The notes under the pieces are model-generated. The model searched no databases, was not told the origin of the DNA, and saw nothing but the letters and a program-made list of their open reading frames with translations. From Sordaria brevicollis (lineage: Eukaryota > Ascomycota > Sordariomycetes > Sordariales > Sordariaceae), in assembly GCA_033439795.1 (NCBI GenBank), contig JAUTDP010000013.1:1798001-1862000 (forward strand): 64,000 bases of DNA, written 5' to 3'. The translations under genes and the position numbers were made by a program. Within the stretch, counting starts at the first letter, position 1, and the number at the start of each line of letters is the position of its first letter. Below are positions 25,901 through 35,954 of the stretch, one piece after another.

Positions 25901-28895
25901 AAAGGGACCCCTTTTGAATGGGAAAAGGGTCACCACCTTACTGTACTTTTCAACAGACCCTTCAATGATAAAAAGGACACTAGCGAAGAGGTAACACTCC
26001 AATTTTATTATTTTTTATTTTTCAATTTTTTTTTTTTTTGGAAGACCTTCACGTTTTCGGGTTCTTGTGATTTTCAATGCACTGATGCTCCCGTCGGCCG
26101 CCGTCTTTTGACGAACAAGCTACGACCGACTAGGAATTAGTTCCCCCGCGAAAAAGTTGGTGCAGTGCAGCAGTTGCTGGAAAATTCCAGCTGGTTGGTT
26201 CGCTGTTTTTGGCTGGCGGTTCGTCAGGGCGCGATATGATGCCAGGGTACAGTAGCAGGGTAGCAACGAGGAACAGAAGCTTGGCCGACGAAAAAGAGTC
26301 CAGGGAGCATCATTTCTCATCATTGCTGTGGAGTCAACAACACCATGGGTTCAATTCAATATCCGGCTCCGTGGTGAACATGGGGACCAAGGGACATGGA
26401 GCCAGGGTCCAACAAAGGGTTGATGACTTGATGACTTGCTTCATTTTCCCGCCGACGGGAGTGCTGTCACTGCTGTATCGTCTTTTGAAGCGGCTGATGC
26501 TTGCGGCTATTTGCTGACTATGAACAAGTATCGAGATGCCTTTTCAACATGTTGAGTAAGACGACTTGGTATCACGACTGACGTCGGCTTCGGGGACGAC
26601 CGTAGGCAATAACGTGGCCAGAATATGCGAGGCCGAGGCCGTGTCTTTGAATCTGTAAGGTCGGGCATAGTGTAGCATAGACTAAGCGGGCATGTGGCAC
26701 CTGCTTTTGCTTGAGGTTGTCCCTGAGGTACATACATAGGTACAGACCCTGACGGCTTTGTTGTTTTTACAGGTTGCATGATTGCAGACTGGGAGCGGGA
26801 TGATCCGGGAGCGAGGGGTCACCGCCCGTTTCCTTGGATGGGGTTCTCAATGTTCTCAGGGTATCAGGGTCCTGTTCCCAATGCGGAACGAGAATGGCAT
26901 TTCTGGAGAGCATGTCCGAGGATGTGCTGTACATAGCCATGAAGACTGAAGAGGAAATGGTATGGACGAACAGCTTACCGTAGGTTCATCATGTGTTTCC
27001 CTGTTTTTCTGCGAGATGCATATCATTTGCAAATGGAAGCTGACAGGGACCCACCCCAATTTGGCGACGACGTGGACGGGACGGGGCACGGCGGCCGGCG
27101 AAGAGTCCGTGACCCCGAAATTGACACGGGGCCGGGGTGGTGGGCGACGGTCGCAAAACAGGGCAGGCCAGCACACCTCGCAATGCCCTCACTTTGGGCC
27201 CGAAAAGGACGCATTTTTCGGCATTTTGGTTGCTCGAGAGCTTTGCTCAAGTGGATTAGGTAAATATTGCAGACCCCCCCCCCACCTCGGGCCCCTCTCG
27301 AGGGAAATGTGGGTAGGGAGACCCGGGAAAGCTGTGCGGGATTGGCAGGCCCTGTGATGCGCCTGCCCTTGCTTGGTGTTGTCCTTAACTCCTTGGGTGT
27401 GGGTGGGTGGGTTTCCACTTCCACTTGAGGTTCAGTTGAAGTTGCAGTGTGAGAAAAAAAAAAAAGAGGGGCGCGCAATGTCTGCCGACGTCTGCGACTC
27501 GCTCGCGCTGTCTGCAAGCTTCCTGAGCCTTCGCCGTTCGTCGGCTCGGCCGCCAAGAGGGGAAAGGTGCAAAGGGGCCCCGCTTTGTTCTACAGGCTCT
27601 GGTGGTCCGCCTGGTGGTCTCTGGCTAAACCGGAAGCGTTATCACAGAGTGGACTCGCGTGCAGCGAATCTGCGTCCATGGACCAACGGCCGGTCTGCAG
27701 TTCCTCACTCGCTCGATGCAGCTCAAAGCCCCAGGGCTACCTGCGGCGCTGCGGGCAACTTGCGGGCAAAAGATGGCTCCAAAGCGGATTCGACTCCAGT
27801 TGTTCCATTTCACGAGCAAGACCCGAACACTGGACCCAAGACGTGGATGCGGCCACCCGTGCCATTGCATCACACAAAACAATCATAGTCTCCAGTTTCC
27901 CTTCCCGGTACTTACTAGTTATTTTCCCAAAAACATAGTTTCGTTGTGATACCCTACCTTTTTCTCAGTCATCACCTACTACAGTCTCTTTGCTACCTAC
28001 AGCTTGAGGGTACTCTGGGGTCGTGCTCTTACCTCTGCGGTGGCTACTCCTCTCAGTCCTTCAGGTTCTCACCTCTCACAGCCCTCGGGACAACGCGCCG
28101 GCTCGATAGACTTGGTCCGACCTTCGACTTCCACCACTTCTCCCTCACAGCGTCACTCGTCGACCATCCCGTCCGTTGGCCACTCACAAATCAAGCCTCC
28201 CGAGTTCCTTGTCAAACACACAGGCCGGTAGGAGGGCAGTCCATCATCAGTCTGTTGCCCCCCTACCTACTACCATACCTTGTACCATCGATACATACCG
28301 AGAAAGCACAGAGCCGGATTCCGATTTCGATTCCCCCATAGGTACCGTCTTCCACTTTCCCATCCCGTATGTTCGACTCTCTTTTTCTTACCATTCCACG
28401 TTCCGTCGTGAAGCAACCAGCCGAAGAATCGCATCCCCATCCACATCCATATCCCAATATCGGAGACACACACACCACCATCAACCTCTACCTCTTTACA
28501 ACCCATTTCTGGTCCCTGTTCGCTACAGTTTGCCACGCTCCAGATACCGGGGGCTTGTTGTAAGCCACCACTCGTCACATCAGCCTCCCTCTCTTCCCAA
28601 GTCTCTTTACTTGCCTCCATTCTTCCACGTTATCGGTGCGCAGCAACAAGGCTCCATATATACACTTTCCCCCCCCCCCTCTCCTACATACCGTCACTCA
28701 GGGTCCTCCCACAGTACGTCCGCAGCACGTCGTCCGCTTGCACTGCTGTCTCCACGTGCGTGAGTGCCCCCCGTCCACCTAGGTGGCTCTGCACACTGCA
28801 GCGTGTGCGTGCGTTGCGCTTCCTGCTTCCGCGATCCGGCGGCGTCTGGTCATCTCGCCTTGTCGCATAGCTTATCCCCGTAGCGCGGATGGAGG

Positions 28896-28918
28896 ATAGC
28901 TAATAGCTAATAGCTAAG
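28896..28918. repeat. agctaat tandem block upstream of wc-1
   Basis: The heptamer agctaat occurs three times in a row (the last copy is partial), about 800 bases before the wc-1 start codon. A GATA core (gatag) abuts its left end. A regulatory role is possible but untested. Confidence 0.7.
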
Positions 28919-29211
28919 GGTGATCTCCTCGGTCGCTCAAGTGGGCTTCTGTCGCTGGGTTCATGGCAAGGAAGGCACACACACGGGCGAGCGCACTGTA
29001 CGTGTAACACTCGATCGCCCGTCTCTGCTCCGTCGACCCAAATCACACACACTGCTCCGCGTGCCCGCATGCCCGCATGCCGGTTTCCCTTGACATTCCC
29101 AGTCACCCTGCCTGCTCCTGCTTCGTCCTTGTTTACCTACCTACCTACCTCGTCACAAGTTCACACTTCCCCTGCCAAGGCTGTTGTCTTCCCTTCTCTT
29201 TCCGTTCCCTC

Positions 29212-29250
29212 ATGGTAGCCATCGCATCACAGCTAACCGCTGTTCGGTAA
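29212..29250 (+). promoter_or_regulatory. uORF 1 in the presumed wc-1 leader
   Basis: ATG at 29212 is followed by 12 codons in total and a TAA at 29248. It lies about 480 nt upstream of the wc-1 start. Whether it is transcribed depends on the start site used. Confidence 0.5.
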
Positions 29251-29470
29251 CTCAGATAACAAATATACTCTCGCACTGGCGCTGCCTTGACACGGACACG
29301 GACACGGATACAGAGACGTTCTATCAAGTTCTTTCCGACGGCCAAACAAACTCCAAATCCCCATTCTCGGGTCTACCGCCGCCACACCACAGCTCCGCAC
29401 GCACGTTCCGTCCCACCTCGCGTTCCGTCTGCGTACATACTCCACGTTCTCATCTTCCCCGCCTGCCTGA

Positions 29471-29518
29471 ATGACAGCTTCGTACCGACAAGCAGGGTCC
29501 AACATCAGACGACACTGA
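29471..29518 (+). promoter_or_regulatory. uORF 2 in the presumed wc-1 leader
   Basis: ATG at 29471, 15 sense codons, TGA at 29516-29518. It ends only three bases before the ATG of the next uORF. Confidence 0.5.
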
Positions 29519-29521
29519 TCG

Positions 29522-29593
29522 ATGCAGCAGCGACATCCACAGTTCCTTAATGTGATTTCCCGACCCGGTCCTCCCTGGCGCAACACCTTATAG
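29522..29593 (+). promoter_or_regulatory. uORF 3 in the presumed wc-1 leader
   Basis: ATG at 29522, 23 sense codons, TAG at 29591-29593. A minimal start-stop element (ATG TGA, 29550-29555) lies inside it in another frame. Confidence 0.5.
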
Positions 29594-29681
29594 CATACCA
29601 AATCACACAGAAGATACGGGAGCCCCATAACAAAAGGTCATTGCCATTCTCGATCTAGAATAAACTCGGTTTCGACGACCA

Positions 29682-29696
29682 ATGCAGCCGCCATGA
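29682..29696 (+). promoter_or_regulatory. uORF 4, overlapping the wc-1 start codon
   Basis: The uORF reads ATG CAG CCG CCA TGA. Its stop TGA shares the ATGA tetranucleotide with the wc-1 start at 29693. This arrangement is known from termination-reinitiation in other genes. The wc-1 ATG itself sits in the strong context gccgccATGa, while the uORF ATG has C at -3. Confidence 0.65.
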
Positions 29697-29754
29697 ACAA
29701 CTACTACGGTTCTCCGCTGTCTCCTGAGGAGCTCCAGCATCACATGACCGCACA

Positions 29755-29786
<32 letters not shown>

Positions 29787-32700
29787 AACAAAATAACAAT
29801 CAACAGCGCAATGCCGGCATGATGGGTGCGCCCACCACTACAGGCCAGGGAAACAACAACATTCACGCTTCAGATGTGACAATGTCCGGAGGAAGCGATT
29901 CTCTTGACGAAATCATCCAGCAGAATCTCGAAGAAATGAATCGAAGGCGGAGTGTCCCTCAGCCCTATGGTGGCCAGGATAGGAGGCTGTCCATGCTTGA
30001 TTACGCGAATCCCAACGATGGTTTCTCAGATTACCAGCTGGATAATATGACAGGGAACTATGAGGATATGACCGGCAGCATGGGCATGCCCGGACACTCT
30101 GGTCCTTTCGCAGGGCAAAACATCATGGCCATGTCGGATCACACAGGTGCATACTCGCACATGTCGCCCAATGTCATGGGCAACATGATGACATACCCCA
30201 ATCTCAACATGTACCATTCTCCCCCGATCGAGACCCCATATTCGTCGACCGGATTGGACAGCATCAATACCGGCTTTTCTATGGACATGAATCTAGAGAG
30301 TGGGCCGGTCAGCGCAGCAAGCGTTCATCCCACCCCTGGGCTTAACAAGCAGGACGACGAGATGATGAATGTTGAGCAGAGCTTTGGAGGAAATGATGAT
30401 ACCAACACACCTCACCAAGCCCAGCAAAACCTGGGTGGTTTGACTCCGGCCATGACCCCCGCCATGACCCCTGCAATGACTCCAGGTATCAGCAACTTCG
30501 CGCAAGGCATGGCTACACCAGTCTCGCAGAATGAGGCAAGCACACCAGCAACAACGTTCCAGTCTCCATCGCTGCCCGCAACGACACGAACCATCCAGAT
30601 TGGACCGCCGCCGCCGCCGAGTGGCCCTTCCCCGGCGCCATCGACCTCTACACCGTCAGGTGGGGCCAAGTCTCAGGCGAAGGGAAGCATATACTCCAAA
30701 AGTGGTTTCGACATGTTGAGGGCGCTGTGGTATGTGGCGTCCAGAAAGGATCCAAAACTCAAGCTCGGCGCCGTCGACATGTCTTGCGCGTTCGTCGTCT
30801 GCGATGTAACGCTCAATGACTGTCCCATCATTTATGTGTCAGATAACTTCCAGAATCTCACTGGCTACAGCCGCCACGAGATCGTCGGTCGCAACTGCCG
30901 CTTCTTGCAGGCTCCAGACGGTAATGTTGAAGCCGGCACCAAGCGCGAGTTTGTCGAAAACAACGCCGTATACACGTTGAAAAAGACAATTGCGGCAGGC
31001 CAGGAGATTCAGCAGAGCTTGATCAACTACCGGAAGGGCGGCAAGCCTTTCCTGAACCTGCTAACCATGATTCCCATTCCGTGGGATACCGATGAGATCC
31101 GCTATTTTATTGGATTCCAGATCGATCTTGTTGAGTGCCCCGACGCCATCATCGGCCAGGAAGGAAATGGACCAATGCAGGTTAACTACACCCACAGCGA
31201 TATCGGGCAATACATCTGGACGCCACCCACTCAGAAACAACTGGAGCCTGCAGATGGCCAGACTTTGGGCGTTGATGATGTTTCCACACTTCTGCAGCAA
31301 TGCAACTCGAAGGGTGTTGCATCCGACTGGCACAAGCAATCATGGGACAAGATGCTGTTGGAGAACGCCGATGATGTGGTCCATGTGCTGTCGCTCAAGG
31401 GTCTCTTTTTGTACCTATCTCCAGCCTGCAAGAAGGTGTTGGAGTACGATGCTAGCGACTTGGTTGGGACCTCGCTCTCTTCTATTTGCCACCCCTCAGA
31501 CATTGTGCCAGTGACAAGAGAGTTGAAGGAAGCCCAGCAACATACGCCGGTCAATATAGTGTTCAGAATTAGGAGGAAGAACAGCGGTTACACCTGGTTC
31601 GAAAGTCACGGAACCTTGTTTAACGAGCAGGGCAAGGGCAGAAAGTGCATCATCCTTGTGGGAAGAAAGCGCCCCGTTTTCGCTTTGCGGAGGAAGGATC
31701 TCGAACTCAACGGCGGAATTGGCGACAGCGAAATTTGGACCAAGGTTTCGACATCGGGCATGTTTTTGTTCGTCTCATCGAATGTGCGGTCGCTCCTCGA
31801 TTTGCTGCCGGAGAACCTACAAGGTACCAGCATGCAGGACCTAATGCGCAAAGAGTCAAGGGCCGAGTTTGGTAGAACGATTGAGAAGGCCAGGAAGGGC
31901 AAAATTGTGAGCTGCAAGCATGAGGTGCAGAACAAGCGTGGCCAGGTGCTCCAGGCTTATACCACATTCTATCCTGGAGACGGTGGCGAAGGCCAGAGGC
32001 CAACGTTCTTGTTGGCGCAAACCAAGCTGTTGAAGGCGTCATCTAGGACACTGGCTCCTGCAACCATAACTGCCAAGAATATGTCTCCGGGCGGCCTTTC
32101 TTTGTCCGCGATGCAAGGGATCCAGACCGACAGTGATAACAACACTCTTATGGGCGGCATGAACTTGAAATCAGGAAGCAGCGACAGCGGAGCCATGGTG
32201 TCAGCGCGCAGTAGTGCAGCACCCAGCCAGGATATATCTCTGGACGCCGATAACATCTTTGACGAGCTCAAGACCACGCGCTGCACAAGTTGGCAGTACG
32301 AGTTGAGGCAAATGGAGAAGGTAAACCGTATGTTGGCTGAAGAGCTGGCCCAGCTTCTTTCTAACAAGAAGAAGAGAAAGAGAAGAAAGGGAGGAGGCAA
32401 CATGGTGCGGGATTGCGCAAACTGTCATACCAGAAACACGCCCGAATGGCGTCGTGGGCCAAGCGGAAATCGAGACCTGTGCAACAGTTGCGGTCTTCGA
32501 TGGGCAAAGCAGGTAAGCTTATCGTCCGCTGCATTTTCGTATTTCCCCAACAATGCTGACATGGAGAATTCACAGACTGGCCGCGTGTCGCCGCGTACCT
32601 CTTCCCGTGGTGGAAATGGTGACTCGATGAGCAAGAAGAGTAACTCGCCTAGTCACTCGTCCCCTCTTCATCGAGAAGTCAGCAAAGATTCGCATTCTTC

Positions 32701-33103
32701 AACCAATACCAAGAACTCGCCCTCCCTCGGAGGAAGCAGTACGACTCCACCGGGTACCATCACAACGGACAGCGGGCCAGCAGTTGGATCGAGCAGTAGT
32801 GGCACTGGTAGTACCACCATCGCTACTTCGGCCAACTCTGCTGCATCAACCGTCAATGCCCTTGGTCCTCCTGCGTCAGGTCCCAGTGGCGGCTCACCGA
32901 CCCAGCATCTACCACCTCATCTGCAGGGAACACACCTCAACTCGCAAAACATGCAATGTATGCAGAATCAGCAGCATCATCAGTTCAATCCTCCCCAGAG
33001 TCAGCCAATGTTGGAAGGCGGAAGCGGATTTCGCGGAGGTGGGATGGAGATGACCTCGATCAGAGAGGAGCTGGGCGAACATCAACAGGGTCTGAGTGTG
33101 TAG
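29693..33103 (+). CDS. wc-1: white collar-1 blue-light receptor and GATA-type transcription factor
   Basis: WC-1 is the flavin-binding photoreceptor that pairs with WC-2 in the nucleus to switch on light-induced genes and the clock gene frq. Two exons (29693-32512, 32576-33103) flank a 63-nt intron; the product is 1115 residues. Domains in order: a Gln run (residues about 20-32); a TPAM triplet repeat near residue 250; the LOV domain (about 335-470) with GRNCRFLQ and photoactive Cys402; a second PAS (about 550-660); a third PAS (about 680-790); a basic nuclear localisation signal (KKKRKRRKGG, about 892-902); and a GATA zinc finger (CANC at 908-911, CNSC at 930-933). The tail is Ser/Thr/Gln-rich and ends GLSV. 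The N-terminal Gln run is shorter than I remember for N. crassa. In this frame the DNA stays open for 119 more codons after the TAG (see findings). Confidence 0.98.
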
Positions 33104-33463
33104 GACTCACTCGACCCGTTGACTACATCGTCAAACTCCTATGACTCATCAAGGTCGAATCTCTCATCGCCTGCCGTGGAAGCCGGTGGCCATGTTGACC
33201 CACAGCAGCCTCATACGCAAGGTCAAGGCCGCAGTCAGACTCGAGGCCCGGGACAGTACCAAAACACGGGCTCGCCAGCCCAAAGGCAACGATTGCACAA
33301 GGAGCTCCGTGAGTTCCATGAGTTGCATGAGTTGCGGGAATGGCAGCAGCAACACCACCAGCAGCAGCATTACGCCTCTCAACAACGACAATATCATGTG
33401 GAGATGCAACGGAGGCTGCAACAGCGGCAACGAATGTCGAAAGCACAGCAAGAGCAGCTGTAA
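33104..33463 (+). other. Gln-rich open frame continuing in frame past the wc-1 stop codon
   Basis: Immediately after the wc-1 TAG at 33101-33103 the same frame runs open for 119 codons to a TAA at 33461. The predicted peptide starts DSLDPLTTSSNSYDSSRS, is Ser-rich, then becomes Gln/Arg/His-rich (REWQQQHHQQQHY, MQRRLQQRQR). It resembles the composition of WC-1 activation regions. It may be 3' UTR with CAG-rich DNA, a readthrough extension, or the remains of a longer ancestral C terminus. Confidence 0.45.
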
Positions 33464-34556
33464 GACTCAGCAGAAGCATATCAGCACCGACGAGTGGGCT
33501 GGGACCCAGACGATATTTCGATAACACCAATCGACTCGGCGGCCTCATGTCATGAGCATTGTTTCGATCTCACATTTGCTGTACGCTACTGGATCAACAC
33601 CCTTTTAAAAGAAGATTTGGAATAAGAGGAACGGGCAACCGACATCCTTCCCGAACGATATGGTGGGGGGATCAGTGAGAAAGAAAGGAGTGTCTTCTTA
33701 GAGACGCACACATCGGATCATACCAAGATATATATATATATATATACACACCACAACCTATACGTATCCGTATATCATGATAGTAGTTCTTTTTTCTTTT
33801 TTTCGTATATTCGGGAGATGTCGGGTTTTTGGGGACCGGCGTGCATAGTTGTAGATTTTTTCTAAACTTTACATCAAAGTGGCACGAAGCTAGGGAATGG
33901 ATATTTTTAAACATGGGAAAGGGTTTGAAATAGGTATGCAAAGGGTTGGTTGGTGAACACATGGCATGGAATGGATAGGGTGTATGGTCGGTTGTTTGGC
34001 TGGCTTGCTTGTTTTTGTTGGTTTGTACTGTTTCTTGAATGGTTGGCTGGAGCAAGGAAGCGTTTGGCTGCTTGCTATTTGTGCCTGCGATTTCCTTTCT
34101 TGGATGTGCCTTTTATATGTATATATGCCTACATCATATCATGTGCAGTTTGGCGTTTGGTTAGGTTGGTTAATGTTGTGCGTTCAATTATCCTTACTTC
34201 GGCTTGCGATATGCGTTCTGCTTGTGTATGGTGTCGTGTTTATGGAAGTTTTGTATTCGTGGCAGACGTTGTTGGTCTAAGAATGTTGTAGAGACCGAGT
34301 ACGGCGGTGTGTGAAGCACTATCTTTTTTCCCCCAGTCTTGTGAGCTTATCGTGATGATCGATAGATTGTTAATGAAACGAAGAGCCCCATGATCATCCC
34401 GACTTCAATTCATCTCAGTGTAAATATACCATTCATTACCTCCCAATCTCAAAACACACAACATCGCCCGCCACTCTAAACCCTTCTTCCCAGCCCTTAT
34501 ACCAGTTCAATCAACAGCACAAAAAATGAAGTCAAAGGTCAAGCAAACCCCAACCC
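33464..34556. other. wc-1 3' flank, convergent with the dehydrogenase gene
   Basis: About 1.1 kb with no supported gene. It holds a (TA)n run at 33728-33746 and T-rich stretches, and probably the wc-1 3' UTR and poly(A) site. Confidence 0.5.
33728..33746. repeat. (TA)n dinucleotide repeat
   Basis: About nine alternating ta units downstream of wc-1, in the probable 3' UTR. Confidence 0.9.
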
Positions 34557-35954
34557 TCAAAAAGCCTCTATATTCCTCTCACTAACCTCATCCACAAACT
34601 CACACGGCGGCCGAATCGTCACCCCCTTCTCAGGATCGCCGATGCCATCTCCATGAATCTCAGCTACTTGTCCCGTCAAACTCGGGTCGGCGAGGAACAT
34701 GTCGACGCCATGGAAGAGGACGGACATGGGGGTTACGGTCATTGATTTGAAGAGTTGGGAGGCTGTGGCTATGTTGGTCTCTATTCGTTCGATGGTGGGT
34801 ACCGAAGATATTGTCAGTTATGTGTTGGTCGAAGTGGCCCAATGACGGATGCTACTAGAATTAAAGGGAGGGAAAGAGGAAAAGAGCAACAAAATGGGGA
34901 GTGGGAGGAAGTAACGACGCGAAAGAAAGAGTACTCGAGCATAGGAGCAAAGAGGGAAGGAAGCACAAATGTCAACGGGCGAAGGGAAGGAGCAACACGA
35001 GCATCCATTGAGGGAGGAAGGAACACGCAAAAAGGAAGAAAAGAAAAGAACAAACGGATCGTAGCAGGCGCCAACGCATTTATCTGAATCCCGCCCCTAG
35101 CCAGCACCCTCGCCACGGACCGGACAAGCGCAACGATCCCGGCTTTGGAGGCCGCGTATAAGGGTGATATGGGAAAGGGGTAGAGGCCGGCGTTGGAGGC
35201 GGTGCAGATTATTGAACCTCTCCTTTTTGTGTCTGAGGTAGGGTTTCGGTTCATGTAGTGGGAGGCTAGTTTGACGGCTTTTTGACTTGTCAGTCAGTCC
35301 TATGTCGGAATTTCCGTGTCTCTTTACCCATCTCGTCAACTCAACCGTCTTGATCGGACCTAAACACGACTGACACTCGAAGCCAGCAAGCTGGATGATG
35401 AAGCATTTCGCACAAGACGTGAATGATGGAACCAGGAAGAACGATACTCACAGTAGATAACTCCGAGGAGATTAACTTCTATAACCCTCAACCCAGTTTT
35501 CTTTTGGCCCCTCCTCCTTCTGTTCTTCAAGTCTCATATAATCCTCCACCACACTCCTCTCTTCCTCCGGCCCTTGGCCGATGCCAGCATTAGCAACCAC
35601 CAGATCCAATCTTCCCTCGAAGAATCCAGTCGACTCTCCACTACTCCCTCCTTTTCCCTGCCCAGTCGCACTGCCTGACGTTCCAACAGCCTCTTTGAAG
35701 GCAGTGGGTTGTTCCTCCCAGCTGGATACGTCACATTTTTGGGAAGACAACTTTTTCACAAGTGGCAGAGAACTCGGTGGTGATGGAGGCGGCGAGGGAG
35801 GGACCTTGGGAAGCGTTGATGTCGAGGATTAAAAGATGCAGTGTTTGCGCTGCTGGACATGAGGGGAAGAGGAGGAGGGAAGGGGTTGGGAAGCGAAATG
35901 TCGAGTCAAGGCGAGGCCTATTCCGGAGGCACCGCCTGTAATTATCGTGTTCAT
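34557..35954 (-). pseudogene. short-chain dehydrogenase/reductase (SDR), frame disrupted
   Basis: The minus strand encodes an SDR in pieces. The start at 35954 gives the Rossmann motif TGGASGIGLALT. Next come LILDIN, a CDVSSWEEQ segment, the LVVANAGIG motif, VIEVNLLGVIY, the catalytic region SIICTASNAGLYPFPISPLYAASKAG (Ser, then YxxxK) and INALAPATI. The pieces lie in different frames: a TAA at 35829-35831 interrupts the first frame; LILDIN needs a one-base shift; an A run (T on +, 35736-35740) shifts it back; a further shift is needed near 35485-35520. Two introns can be proposed, 35278-35451 (non-standard AAG end) and 34781-35055. The last exon ends at 34557 with TGA. The gene is either decayed or affected by assembly errors, since the A run could be a homopolymer error. 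The substrate is unknown. Confidence 0.72.

Larger units (their letters stand above)
22906..29692. promoter_or_regulatory. 6.8 kb gene-free region upstream of wc-1
   Basis: This is the longest gene-free stretch of the window. No open frame in it resembles a protein family, and long frames on both strands overlap each other. The left few hundred bases should be the kap121 3' UTR; the right 1.5-2 kb should contain the wc-1 promoters and a long leader. From memory, N. crassa wc-1 has distal, proximal and internal promoters and a leader of about 1 kb, so a large control region would be expected. Visible features are an A/T-rich patch with a T run at 26028-26040, C runs near 27271-27283 and 28669-28679, a thrice-repeated agctaat block at 28896-28918, a GATA-type AGATAA at 29254, and several uORFs from 29212. 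No binding site is proven. Confidence 0.55.

Noticed and set aside
27023..27888. two overlapping open frames of about 170 codons on opposite strands upstream of wc-1
   Set aside because: Neither has a recognisable motif or a credible intron set, and they largely exclude each other.
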